Source: Macellibacteroides fermentans (lineage in GTDB: Bacteria > Bacteroidota > Bacteroidia > Bacteroidales > Tannerellaceae). Taken from it: a stretch of DNA of 64,000 bases. The notes under the pieces were generated by a model. It ran no database searches. It was given only the letters and a program-made list of their open reading frames with translations, and was not told the DNA's origin. Made by a program: the position numbers and the translations under genes. The stretch covers positions 1,050,501 through 1,114,500 of the forward strand of contig NZ_JACCCY010000001.1 in assembly GCF_013409575.1 (NCBI RefSeq). The letters are read 5' to 3'. Each line of letters starts with the position of its first letter. Position 1 is the stretch's first letter. This document shows positions 44,424-53,224 of the stretch, in pieces.

Positions 44424-47400
44424 ATGCAAAAAACGATCAAATTATTAATTATGCTGACTGCAGTGGCGTGCGTATCACTGACAGTCAGGGCTCAGAGTGT
44501 AGAGGTAACAGGTATTAAAAAGCTTAATTCCACAACGGTTGAAGTTATTTGTAAGGATGGAAACAGGATAAGTTTCGATTTTTACGGAGATAATATCTTC
44601 CGCCTGTTCCGTGATATTCGCGGCGGATTGATTCGTAATCCGGAATCTAATCCCAAAGCTGATATTCTTGTAAATAATCCGCGTAAACCTGTGTCAAAAC
44701 TTGAAACAGGTGTTGACGGCGATTTCTTTTTTATGCGTACACCGGGAGTGGAGGTCAGACTGGATAAAAAGTCATCCTGCATGACGGTTATCAGAATCTC
44801 CGATAACCAACCTGTGGTTAAAGAACTGAATCCCACAATGTTTGACGAAGACAATGTTTCTCTTACATTGTCGGCCGATAGTAATAATGAGTATTTCTAT
44901 GGTGGTGGCGTCCAGAATGGACGGTTCTCGCACAAGGGTAAAATTATTGCCATTGAGAACCAGAACAGCTGGACGGACGGAGGAGTGGCTTCGCCCGTAC
45001 CATTTTACTGGTCTACTGCGGGTTATGGTGTTATGTTCCATACTTTCCGTAAAGGTAAATATGACTTTGACTCGAAGCGTAATGGTGAAGTGATACTTTC
45101 CCATAATACTAATTACCTGGACGTATTCTTTACGGTGAATAATGGTGCTGTTGCTTTACTGAATGACTACTACCAGCTGACAGGAAATCCGGTTCTGCTT
45201 CCAAAATTCGGATTTTACGAGGGGCATCTCAATGCCTATAACCGTGATTATTGGAAAGAAAATGAAAAGGGTATTCTTTTTGAGGATGGCAAACGTTATT
45301 CTGAAAGTCAGAAGGATAACGGCGGTGTGAAAGAATCGCTGAACGGAGAGTTGAATAATTATCAATTTTCGGCACGAGCTGTGATTGATCGTTATAATAC
45401 ACATGACATGCCTTTGGGTTGGATTCTTCCCAATGACGGATATGGTGCCGGATATGGGCAAACAGAGACATTAGACGGTAATATTGCCAATCTCAAGTCT
45501 TTAAGCGATTATGCGCATGGAAAAGGGGTTGAAATAGGATTGTGGACGCAGTCCGATTTGCATCCTAAGGCTGGAGTAAGTGCCTTGCTTCAAAGAGATA
45601 TTGTTAAAGAGGTGCGTGATGCCGGTGTAAGAGTTTTAAAAACCGATGTTGCATGGGTTGGCTCTGGTTATTCTTTTGGTCTGAACGGTATTGCCGATGT
45701 GTCAGGGATTATGACTTATTACGGGAATGAAGCGCGTCCGTTTATTATATCTCTCGACGGATGGGCGGGAACACAGCGTTATGCCGGAGTATGGTCCGGC
45801 GACCAAACCGGTGGTGTGTGGGAATATATACGTTTCCACATTCCTACATATATAGGATCAGGATTGTCCGGAATGCCAAACATATCCAGTGATATGGATG
45901 GTATTTTTGGCGGCCGCAATGCTGTGGTTAATATGCGTGACTTCCAGTGGAAGGCGTTTACTCCTATGCAGTTGAATATGGACGGATGGGGTTCTAATGA
46001 AAAATATCCCCATGCTCTGGGAGAACCGGCTACATCGGTCAACCGTTGGTATCTAAAGCTTAAATCGGAGATTATGCCGTACACTTATAGCATAGCTCGT
46101 ATAAGTGTTGACGGTATGCCTATGATTAGAGCGATGTTTCTGGAGTATCCAAACAAATATACACATGGATCTGCCACTCAGTACCAATTTATGTATGGAC
46201 CGGATTTTCTGGTTGCTCCAATATTTGAAGAAACCGAAGCAGACGAAGCTGGAAATGATATTCGCAATGGTATTTACCTGCCCGACGGAGAATGGGTTGA
46301 CTACTTTACCGGTGAGCGTTATACAGGTGGACGTATCATTAATAATTTCAAATCCCCGTTTTGGAAACTTCCGGTATTTGTAAGAAGTGGTGCTATTATC
46401 CCTGTGACCGAACCAAATAACAATGTTTCGGAAATCAAAAAAGATTTGAGAATGTACGATGTTTATCCTCATGGTAACTCCTCGTTCTCCGAGTATGATG
46501 ACGATGGCCGCACTGTGGCTTATACTCGTGGATATTCTGTTACTACCGATCTGAAATCTACGCTGAACGAAAAGGGTGAAATGGTCTTTTATATTGCTGC
46601 CTCGAAGGGTAGTTTTGACGGATTTGAAAGGAATAAGTATACGGTGATTAATTTACATCCGTCTGAGAAACCCAAAAAGATATCGCTGAAGATCGGTAAT
46701 TCAAAGGTAAAACTTACCGAGGTTAATTCGCTTGATGCATTTGAAAAGGGTAAAAATGTTTATTTCTACGACGCTGCTCCGGAACTGAACAAGTTTGCTA
46801 CCAAAGGCAGTGATTTTGCTTCTCTGTCCATTAAAGGAGGTTCAAAGTTAATGGTTAAGACGGATGTTTTTGATATTGTTAATAATGATCTGAAGCTGAC
46901 TATCGCAGATTATAAGGTTAACAAAAAAGATCATCTGCTGTCGCATACCGGAACGGTATCTGCTCCTGCAAATGTGAAGACTACCGACGAAAACATAACG
47001 GCCTATACGCTTAAACCTACCTGGGATAAGCAACCGAATGCCGATTATTACGAAATAGAATTTGACGGTATGATCTATTCTACCATTCAGAATAATCACC
47101 TTACTTTTACCGGCCTTGTTCCCGAAACAACCTATTCTTACAAGATTCGCAGCGTGAACATGGATGGTGTTTCTCAATGGGATTCGTACACCGCAACGAC
47201 TAAGTCTAATCCGCTGGAATTTACTATTCAGAATATAACGGCAGAAACTTCGGTGAAAAATCAGGGTGGCCAAGGTATAAACAAGCTGTTTAACTTTGAT
47301 GAGGGTGATGCATGGCATACATCCTGGAGTGAAAAGGCTGTTCCTTTTAATATTATTATTAATCTAAACAGTGTAAATCACTTTGATAAAATGGAATATC

Positions 47401-48248
47401 TGCCCCGTACCGATGGTGGGAACGGAATATTGCTTACCGGAAGCATTTATACAAGTGTAGATCGTGAGAATTGGGTGAAGGCCGGTGATTTTAAATGGGA
47501 CAGATCGTCGACCGTCAAGACATATACATTCGACAATCAGCCAGTTGCACAGTATGTAAAAATCGATGTTACAAGCGCTGTAGGTAATTATGGTTCAGGA
47601 CGCGAATTGTATATCTTTAAAGTACCCGGATCAGAAAGCTACCGTCCCGGTGATATAAATGCCGACCGTCTTATTGATATGAACGATTTTACTTCATACC
47701 TCAATTACACAGGTCTCCGAATGGGTGATTCTGATTTTGAAGGCTATATAAGTAATGGAGATATTAACAAGAACGGACTTATTGATGCCTATGACATTTC
47801 AGTTCTTACAACCCAGCTGGGTGGTGGTGCCAAAGGTGCAGGCATGGATAAAATTGAAGGCAGCCTTAAGCTTACACCGTCCAGAAACATCTGCAAGGCC
47901 GGCGATAGGTTGGAAATACGGGTAAAGGGACGCGGACTTAAGAGTGTAAATGCTCTTAGCTTTGCCATACCTTACAAATCGGATGATTTAGAATTTATCG
48001 GAGTTGAGCCTCTGGCAATGAAGGAAATGGAAAACATGAGTAATGATCGTCTGCATACAAATGGACAAAAGGCTCTATATCCCACCTTTGCAAACATTGG
48101 AGATAAACCTGTAATTACCAGCGATGCGGAACTCGACCTGTTTGTAATAAAATTCAAGGTCAAACGAGCATTCAACGCTGGCAGCCTGATTCCATCTGAC
48201 GGAATGCTGATTGACAAAAACCTGAATGTGAAGCATGTATCCTTTTAA
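44424..48248 (+). CDS. Secreted multidomain GH31 glycosidase with dockerin and cohesin-like ends
   Basis: 1,274 residues with a signal peptide ending VRAQS. The GH31 barrel (about 210-690) has the likely nucleophile D408 (VRVLKTDVAWVGSGYSFG) and acid/base D490 (MPNISSDMDGIFGGR). The GSGYSFG context recalls the GH31 branch acting on alpha-GalNAc-type substrates more than classical alpha-glucosidases; this is tentative. After a DUF5110-like part come a fibronectin-III domain (about 847-935), an F5/8C (CBM32-like) domain (about 940-1070), a dockerin type-I pair (about 1074-1135; PGDINADRLIDMNDFTSYL and GDINKNGLIDAYDISVL), and a cohesin-like beta domain (about 1148-1274; RLEIRVKGRGLKSVNALSFA). 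It stands alone with its own promoter. Confidence 0.9.
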   Translation: MQKTIKLLIMLTAVACVSLTVRAQSVEVTGIKKLNSTTVEVICKDGNRISFDFYGDNIFRLFRDIRGGLIRNPESNPKADILVNNPRKPVSKLETGVDGDFFFMRTPGVEVRLDKKSSCMTVIRISDNQPVVKELNPTMFDEDNVSLTLSADSNNEYFYGGGVQNGRFSHKGKIIAIENQNSWTDGGVASPVPFYWSTAGYGVMFHTFRKGKYDFDSKRNGEVILSHNTNYLDVFFTVNNGAVALLNDYYQLTGNPVLLPKFGFYEGHLNAYNRDYWKENEKGILFEDGKRYSESQKDNGGVKESLNGELNNYQFSARAVIDRYNTHDMPLGWILPNDGYGAGYGQTETLDGNIANLKSLSDYAHGKGVEIGLWTQSDLHPKAGVSALLQRDIVKEVRDAGVRVLKTDVAWVGSGYSFGLNGIADVSGIMTYYGNEARPFIISLDGWAGTQRYAGVWSGDQTGGVWEYIRFHIPTYIGSGLSGMPNISSDMDGIFGGRNAVVNMRDFQWKAFTPMQLNMDGWGSNEKYPHALGEPATSVNRWYLKLKSEIMPYTYSIARISVDGMPMIRAMFLEYPNKYTHGSATQYQFMYGPDFLVAPIFEETEADEAGNDIRNGIYLPDGEWVDYFTGERYTGGRIINNFKSPFWKLPVFVRSGAIIPVTEPNNNVSEIKKDLRMYDVYPHGNSSFSEYDDDGRTVAYTRGYSVTTDLKSTLNEKGEMVFYIAASKGSFDGFERNKYTVINLHPSEKPKKISLKIGNSKVKLTEVNSLDAFEKGKNVYFYDAAPELNKFATKGSDFASLSIKGGSKLMVKTDVFDIVNNDLKLTIADYKVNKKDHLLSHTGTVSAPANVKTTDENITAYTLKPTWDKQPNADYYEIEFDGMIYSTIQNNHLTFTGLVPETTYSYKIRSVNMDGVSQWDSYTATTKSNPLEFTIQNITAETSVKNQGGQGINKLFNFDEGDAWHTSWSEKAVPFNIIINLNSVNHFDKMEYLPRTDGGNGILLTGSIYTSVDRENWVKAGDFKWDRSSTVKTYTFDNQPVAQYVKIDVTSAVGNYGSGRELYIFKVPGSESYRPGDINADRLIDMNDFTSYLNYTGLRMGDSDFEGYISNGDINKNGLIDAYDISVLTTQLGGGAKGAGMDKIEGSLKLTPSRNICKAGDRLEIRVKGRGLKSVNALSFAIPYKSDDLEFIGVEPLAMKEMENMSNDRLHTNGQKALYPTFANIGDKPVITSDAELDLFVIKFKVKRAFNAGSLIPSDGMLIDKNLNVKHVSF

Positions 48249-48277
48249 TCTGTAATATATATCAGATTATTATAATA

Positions 48278-48335
48278 GCCCGGGTGTGGTAATTGCAATA
48301 AAAATCGCAATAATCGCATCCGGGCAATTATTTTA
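48278..48335 (+). terminator. Probable terminator of the GH31 gene
   Basis: GCCCGGGTG (48278-48286) pairs with CATCCGGGC (about 48317-48325) with one G-T wobble, with inner complementarity and a T-rich tail. It starts 30 bp after the stop. Confidence 0.6.
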
Positions 48336-48537
48336 TATCTTTCAATATTTCTTCCTCGTCCTTGCCTTCTTAATAATTGGCAATATGTTCTAATATAAAA
48401 CGCTGAAACAGTAAACGTGATGAAATGAATACTCTCCAGAGTATGTAAATTATATGCATAAAGTAAATCCCTCAACTTTTTAAGTTGATCCGTGATATTG
48501 AAGGGCCTACACGGAAGGGGGCCTTACAACCGGGCAT

Positions 48538-48579
48538 AAAAAAAGAAGCAGCTATCTGTTTGATAACTACTTCTTTTTT
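48538..48579 (-). terminator. Former terminator of tRNA-Phe
   Basis: A long stem (48538-48556 with 48562-48579; core AGAAG...CTTCT, several G-T pairs) with A- and T-runs on either side. It directly adjoins the left 26-bp repeat, in the position where the tRNA-Phe terminator would have been before the element inserted. Confidence 0.6.
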
Positions 48580-48597
48580 GAGTGGTGCCACCAGGAA
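48572..48597. repeat. Distal attachment-site copy (26-bp direct repeat of the tRNA-Phe 3' end)
   Basis: These 26 bp are identical to 51554-51579, which hold the last bases of tRNA-Phe (TGGTGCCACCAGGAA on the plus strand) and the 11 bp after it. The copy here has no tRNA body, so it is the far att site left by integration. Confidence 0.85.
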
Positions 48598-48761
48598 GAG
48601 AGCTATTTCGACATCTCTATTGATAGTCAATCTTTTATCTTATTTCAAATTGGAAAATCAACACGATTTAGCACACGATTATTTTTCATCGTTCTGCTCG
48701 CTATTAGCAGGGTTGCTTTTGCAAAGTTATTAAAAAGGTATGGTATATCCAAACTTTCTCT

Positions 48762-48769
48762 TAACTTTG
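48762..48769 (+). promoter_or_regulatory. -7 element ahead of the ATPase/DUF234 gene
   Basis: TAACTTTG, 42 bp before the ATG at 48812. The -33 box is not clear. Confidence 0.4.
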
Positions 48770-48811
48770 TAACCGTCGTAACTGTTGCGGAAATAACAAA
48801 AACAATAGAGC

Positions 48812-50134
48812 ATGAAATTTTACAATAGGACAAGTGAATTAGCTGAGCTTCAACGGATACAGAATTTATCGTTCAGTGACCATTCCCGACTGACAGTAGT
48901 AACTGGAAGAAGAAGAATAGGTAAAACAAGCCTTATCATGAAGTCGGTTGAAAATTTACCAACTGTCTATTTGTTTGTTGGTCGTAAAAGCGAAGCAACG
49001 CTCTGTTCAGAGTTTATTCCGATTATCAGTCAATCGCTCGACACATTTGTTCCTGCGGAAATACGCACTTTCCGGTCATTGTTCCAATATTTAATGGAAC
49101 TGGCTTCGCTAAGATCGTTCAATTTGGTTATTGACGAATTTCAGGAGTTTTATAATATCAATGAATCTGTATATAGTGATATGCAGAACATATGGGATAC
49201 CTATCGGAAAAAATCCAAAATGAATCTGATTGTTTCCGGCTCCATTTATTCGCTGATGCAGAAAATATTCCAGAACAAGAAAGAGCCTCTATTTGGAAGA
49301 GCGGATAACATTATAAAATTATCAGCCTTTGATTTGACCACGCTAAAAGAAATTATACGTGACTATAACCCCGATTACACAAATGATGATTTGCTAGCCC
49401 TTTACTCTTTTACAGGTGGGGTTCCTAAGTATGTTGAATTGTTCTGTGACAACATCACATTGAGCATAGATGAAATGATTTCATTTATGGTTCGGGAAAA
49501 CTCTCCATTTACCGATGAAGGGAAAAACCTGTTAATAGAAGAGTTCGGAAAAAATTACGCAACCTACTTCTCTATCTTAAGTGCCATTTCGGGAGGTACC
49601 AATACACAACCTGAAATAGAATCAGCATTGGGAGATAAAAGCATTGGCGGTCAAATCAAACGATTGATTGAGGATTATAACATCATTGTTCGCCAACGCC
49701 CAATTTTAGCAAAAGAAGGAAGTCAAGCTGTCCGATATGAAATACAGGATAACTTTATCCGATTTTGGTTCAATTATTTTGACCGTCATCGCTCGTTGAT
49801 AGAGATAAAGAACTTTGTTGGTTTGCAGGCTATCATCAAATCCGATTATCCTACCTATTCAGGTATTATGTTGGAAAGGTATTTCAAACAACAGTTTGCT
49901 GAAAGCTTTCAATATCGTGCTATTGGTTCGTGGTGGGAGCCTAAAGGTAATCAGAATGAGGTTGATATTGTTGCCTTAAAATTGGAGAAAAATCAAGCGG
50001 TAGTAGCGGAAGTAAAACGACAGAAGAAAAATTTCAAACCAGAACTGCTGGCTACAAAAGTAGAACATCTTAAGAAAAAGTTGTTGCCTAAGTTTCAGAT
50101 TGAGATGATTTGTTTGTCGTTAGAGGATATGTAG
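48812..50134 (+). CDS. AAA ATPase with DUF234 C-terminal PD-(D/E)XK-like domain
   Basis: 440 residues of the archaeal-type ATPase/DUF234 family. Walker A is G32-RRRIGKTS40 (VVTGRRRIGKTSLI), with FNLVIDEFQEF as Walker B. A winged-helix part lies in the middle (GGQIKRLIEDYNIIVRQRP). The C-terminus has a nuclease-like fold (QNEVDIVAL then AVVAEVKRQKK, a D...ExK pattern). Members of this family occur on mobile elements and are suspected defence or toxin-like proteins, but without an established function. It is the only intact gene of the element. Confidence 0.85.
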   Translation: MKFYNRTSELAELQRIQNLSFSDHSRLTVVTGRRRIGKTSLIMKSVENLPTVYLFVGRKSEATLCSEFIPIISQSLDTFVPAEIRTFRSLFQYLMELASLRSFNLVIDEFQEFYNINESVYSDMQNIWDTYRKKSKMNLIVSGSIYSLMQKIFQNKKEPLFGRADNIIKLSAFDLTTLKEIIRDYNPDYTNDDLLALYSFTGGVPKYVELFCDNITLSIDEMISFMVRENSPFTDEGKNLLIEEFGKNYATYFSILSAISGGTNTQPEIESALGDKSIGGQIKRLIEDYNIIVRQRPILAKEGSQAVRYEIQDNFIRFWFNYFDRHRSLIEIKNFVGLQAIIKSDYPTYSGIMLERYFKQQFAESFQYRAIGSWWEPKGNQNEVDIVALKLEKNQAVVAEVKRQKKNFKPELLATKVEHLKKKLLPKFQIEMICLSLEDM

Positions 50135-50243
50135 AATTATATCTGTATCCATTTTTTATAAAGAACAATATGTAAACAGCTGTTTATATCAATGATATAT
50201 TTTGGGAACATGTTACAATAGGAACAGATAATTCAATTTACTA

Positions 50244-50822
50244 GAGATATAATTTTAGGTCGGTCAATAGTATAAAAGGTGACCCAACACTCAGTTTTTA
50301 TTTAAATAAAATTCTTCCTACGCCTGTTGAAGATGTCTCCTATGAAAAGATTATTGAGTTTAAACGAAAACGAAATGATAATCTGATTGAATTCAGAAAA
50401 ATGATATCCGGTTTCGAATCCAAGTTATCAGGTGCTAGCTCGACTTCTGAGTTAAAAGCATTGTGGTCGGTTTTGAAGAAGAGCTTACAAAAGAAACAAA
50501 TGATTTGGCTGCAATCCTTAACGATTCAAAGATTAAGTATGCATTAAAAGGTTTGAATTTATTGATTAATATAAAGTCGCCTACAGCATTGGCAGCAGTA
50601 AGTAGTATGATTAATCAGGGAATGAACCTTATTAATATCTCTCTTCCGTTGAATATTCTCGGAGTGGCAGCCATAGCGGGTATTCAATTATCAGTTAATT
50701 ACGTTGAAAAACGGAATGAAAACAGGGAAAGATTGAGAAAGGGTTCTTTTTCTTATATTTATGACGCACAGAGATGCGGCATTTTAAGAAACTTCGCGAC
50801 TATTTCACCGAATAGACCTTAA
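50244..50822 (+). pseudogene. DUF6236-like gene fragment with frameshift
   Basis: The frame from 50244 reads like the middle of a DUF6236 protein (NKILPTPVEDVSYEKIIEFK, then RNDNLIEFRKMISGFESKLS) and then leaves frame near 50465. Homology continues in the next frame (VGFEEELTKETNDLAAILND, then LNLLINIKSPTALAAVSSMI). There is no start codon or N-terminal half. One base was probably lost near GTGGTCGG. The 3' end abuts the vsr stop. Confidence 0.6.
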
Positions 50823-51187
50823 TAGCATTGATGTGACGGACTTGGTTCGGTTATTTCTTTAAATAACCGTTCCAAACGTATTTCCCGGTTTTTAATACTC
50901 CTGATTTCGCATTGCCACACAATGATAACATTCCAGCCTTTTTTCCGCAATTGACAGATATTGTTATTATCCCGTTTGGTGTTTCTGACAATCTTTTCGA
51001 CCCAAAATTCTTGGTTGGTTTTGGGCAATGTTCCACGTTTACAGGTATGTCCGTGCCAGAAGCATCCGTGAACAAATATAATGGTTTTGTATTTGTGTAG
51101 TACAATGTCTGGCTTGCCCGGCAAATCTTTGACGTTCTTTCTGAATCGGAACCCTTGCCTGTACAGCGTTCTTTGTGCTGATTCCAA
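50819..51187 (-). pseudogene. vsr: Very-short-patch repair endonuclease (Vsr), N-terminally truncated
   Basis: 122 residues that match Vsr from its middle: LYRQGFRFRKNVKDLPGKPDIVL carries the catalytic aspartate, and VHGCFWHGHTC the histidines. QLRKKGWNVIIVWQCEI is the final conserved strand. The usual N-terminal 25 residues (the methyl-mismatch clamp and a metal-site partner) are lacking; the frame simply runs upstream into the integrase remnant without a Vsr start. Vsr nicks T:G mismatches made by cytosine methylation. No cytosine methylase gene is nearby. Confidence 0.85.
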
Positions 51188-51327
51188 AAGTTGAGCTTTA
51201 CATCACGTTTCAGTTGCATTTCTACCAACTGCCCTTCAATTGTGATTCGCAACATGATTGGCGTATCATCCGATTTTTTCAACTTTGTTTTTCTAATAAA
51301 GAAAAGTACATTAAAAGTCTGTTTCAT
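51180..51327 (-). pseudogene. Tyrosine recombinase, N-terminal arm-binding stub
   Basis: The ATG at 51327 starts MKQTFNVLFFIRKTKLKKSD and continues DTPIMLRITIEGQLVEMQLK, the arm-type DNA-binding start of Bacteroidota site-specific integrases. After about 48 codons (KLNFWNQ) it runs straight into vsr sequence in another frame. The catalytic domain, over 300 residues, is absent. It lies about 240 bp from tRNA-Phe and points away from it. Confidence 0.8.
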
Positions 51328-51509
51328 ACTCTATAAATTAATGGTTTAAAGATACTTGAACCATACATAATAGACGACATCAAACAACAAGACAATCAGA
51401 GACTTACAATACCATTCGTGGTCAATTTTTAAGTGGCAAAAAATGACCACGATTTAGCCCGAGGGAATTGCCTAATTTTGCTAAAAATGGAGGATTTCTT
51501 GGAAAAAAA

Positions 51510-51545
51510 AATCCCTGAAACCAAAGCGTTTCAGGGATTTTCCAA
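51510..51545 (-). terminator. Hairpin after tRNA-Phe
   Basis: AAATCCCTGAAAC and GTTTCAGGGATTT form a strong stem around CAAAGC with A/T runs at both sides. It now ends tRNA-Phe transcription on the minus strand and probably came with the element. Confidence 0.8.
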
Positions 51546-51553
51546 ATTTGAAG

Positions 51554-51579
51554 TCTTTTTTGAGTGGTGCCACCAGGAA
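51554..51579. repeat. Proximal attachment-site copy at tRNA-Phe
   Basis: The 26-bp repeat identical to 48572-48597. It covers the 3' end of tRNA-Phe and 11 bp beyond it. Confidence 0.85.
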
Positions 51580-51637
51580 TCGAACCGGGGACACAAGGAT
51601 TTTCAGTCCTTTGCTCTACCAACTGAGCTATGGCACC
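51565..51637 (-). tRNA. tRNA-Phe(GAA)
   Basis: Minus-strand, 73 nt, starting GGTGCCATAGCTCAGTTGG and ending in GGTGGCACC plus discriminator A. The anticodon loop CTGAAAA gives anticodon GAA. CCA is not encoded. Its 3' end was the integration site of the element to its left, and the mature tRNA was preserved. Confidence 0.97.
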
Positions 51638-51775
51638 ATCGTTTTCATTACGGGTGCAAAGGTAAGCGTTTTTTTTATATCTCCAAACTTTCTGTTAAAA
51701 TAAATATATCTTTTTTTACATTGGCTTCGGGCGAAGGGAATTTAACTGCATAAGTAAAAATTTTAGTGCTAAATA

Positions 51776-51805
51776 TTTGAAGTTTTGAAAATGTTTGTAC
51801 CTTTG
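51776..51805 (+). promoter_or_regulatory. Promoter of tRNA-Pro
   Basis: TTTG (51776-51779), 18 bp, TACCTTTG (51798-51805), 17 bp before the tRNA. Confidence 0.65.
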
Positions 51806-51822
51806 CAGCCGTATTGAATTAG

Positions 51823-51895
51823 CGGGATGTAGCACAGTTGGTAGCGCGCCACGTTCGGGACGTGGAGGTCGGAAGTTCGAGTCTTCTTATCCCGA
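51823..51895 (+). tRNA. tRNA-Pro(CGG)
   Basis: Acceptor CGGGATG pairs with TATCCCG, discriminator A. The anticodon stem CCACG/CGTGG holds loop TTCGGGA, anticodon CGG (codon CCG). CCA is not encoded. Confidence 0.95.
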
Positions 51896-51904
51896 CTAAT
51901 CTGA

Positions 51905-51942
51905 GGGTAATAAATTTGAAAGAGTTTATTACCCTTTTTTTA
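51905..51942 (+). terminator. Terminator of tRNA-Pro
   Basis: GGGTAATAAA (51905-51914) and TTTATTACCC (51925-51934), 10-nt loop, then a T-run. Confidence 0.85.
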
Positions 51943-52020
51943 TGCTCAAAAAGAGGTAAATTAATCTATTTTAATAACTTTGTTGAAATTTAAATTGATT
52001 TACTTCTAACTTTAGATCGT

Positions 52021-53217
52021 ATGAATTATGCAAAATGTATATGCTTAGGGTTGGCGTCCTGCATATTTTATGCTTGCAGCATCTCTCCGGAACAGAAAAA
52101 GGAGATGGCTGAAGCAATGATTACTCTGATGTCTGATTCCATTATCCCCGACAAGCGAACGGCTGTTTTTGATGTGGAGCCTGTGGTAACGGACAGTCAG
52201 CTTATCCTAAAAGGGGTTACCACCAGTAAGGAGGCAAAAGAAGCAACTCTCAATTTGTTTGCGCAATTTAAGTGGCAGGTGGCCGACAGTATCAGGCTTC
52301 TGCCCGACTCTGCTTCGGTGGGTTCCATTTACGGTATTGTAAATCATTCGGTGGTTCCCATGAATTCGAAACCACGTTTCAGTTCGGAGATGTCTACCCA
52401 GGCATTGCTCGGTATGCCGGTGCGTATCCTCCAAAAGGATTCGTGGCTGCGGGTGCAGATGGCCGACAATTATATTGCGTGGACCGTGGCGGGTTACATC
52501 AAACAGGTTAGCAGGGAGGTGTACAATGCCTGGATGACTGCCCCCAAGGTGATTTTTCTTTCGCACTATGGTACCGCTTACAGCAAACCGGATCTTAGGT
52601 CTACACCCGTATCCGACCTGGTAAGCGGATGTATGCTGAAGCTGGAGGGTGTTGAAGGTAGCTTTTATAAGGTGAGCTACCCCGACGGACGGACGGGCTA
52701 TGTGCGCACCACCGAGGCAAAGCCCGTGGATGAATGGCTGAAAGGGATTAATCTGTCGGCCGAAAGTCTGATCAATGCGGCCTACTCCCTGAACGGGACG
52801 CCTTACCTGTGGGGTGGCACCTCTTCCAAAGGGGTGGATTGCAGCGGGTTTATAAAGACAATTACATTTTTACACGGACTGATCTTGCAGAGGGATGCCT
52901 CGCAACAGGTTCACACGGGTATTCCCGTGGATATATCTGCCGGTTATGATAATCTGCAGCCGGGGGATCTGTTGTTCTTTGGCGAAAAGGCAACCGCCGA
53001 TAAGAATGAGCGTATCATCCATGTGGGGTTATATGTGGGCGACAAGACCTTTATTCATTCTATCAACAACGTACATACCGGCAGTTTCGATCCCGAAAGT
53101 GACCTGTACGACGATTATAACACGAAGCGTTTCCTCCGTGCCTCCCGCATTTTGGGTGCGGTAGGAACGCAGGGGATCTCTACGATCCAGTCCAATCCTT
53201 TTTACCAACCTCAATAA
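52021..53217 (+). CDS. NlpC/P60 lipoprotein peptidase with SH3-like domains
   Basis: 398 residues, lipobox Cys19 (CIFYACSIS). Bacterial SH3-like repeats at about 120-250 (SVGSIYGIVNHSVVPMNSKP, PVRILQKDSWLRVQMADNYI, LKLEGVEGSFYKVSYPDGRT). The C40 peptidase has C274 (VDCSGF), H334 (RIIHVGLYVG) and a third polar residue in the next strand. Such enzymes cut gamma-D-Glu-diamino acid bonds in peptidoglycan peptides. It starts an operon with an Ala-Glu epimerase (7 bp later) and a transglutaminase-like lipoprotein, so recycling of peptidoglycan peptides is the likely job. Confidence 0.92.
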   Translation: MNYAKCICLGLASCIFYACSISPEQKKEMAEAMITLMSDSIIPDKRTAVFDVEPVVTDSQLILKGVTTSKEAKEATLNLFAQFKWQVADSIRLLPDSASVGSIYGIVNHSVVPMNSKPRFSSEMSTQALLGMPVRILQKDSWLRVQMADNYIAWTVAGYIKQVSREVYNAWMTAPKVIFLSHYGTAYSKPDLRSTPVSDLVSGCMLKLEGVEGSFYKVSYPDGRTGYVRTTEAKPVDEWLKGINLSAESLINAAYSLNGTPYLWGGTSSKGVDCSGFIKTITFLHGLILQRDASQQVHTGIPVDISAGYDNLQPGDLLFFGEKATADKNERIIHVGLYVGDKTFIHSINNVHTGSFDPESDLYDDYNTKRFLRASRILGAVGTQGISTIQSNPFYQPQ

Positions 53218-53224
53218 GTTTGTT

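Larger units (their letters stand above)
48249..48811. other. 563-bp gap: terminators, att repeat, no gene
   Basis: No convincing gene. It holds the GH31 terminator, a second strong hairpin and one copy of the 26-bp tRNA-Phe-derived repeat. The part after 48598 is the left end of the integrated element. A CACGATTTAGC word (about 48662) recurs near its right end (about 51449) and may be a recombinase arm site. Confidence 0.6.
48598..51553. mobile_element. Remnant of an integrative element in tRNA-Phe
   Basis: About 3 kb between the two 26-bp repeats. It holds an ATPase/DUF234 gene, a broken DUF6236-like gene, a truncated vsr, and the first 49 codons of a tyrosine recombinase next to the tRNA, where integrases of such elements lie. 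With the recombinase reduced to a stub the element cannot excise on its own. Confidence 0.8.

Noticed and set aside
50851-51327. One 158-residue protein reading through the recombinase stub
   Set aside because: After about 48 residues the frame is the out-of-frame shadow of vsr; homology switches frame at the junction, so it is not one protein.
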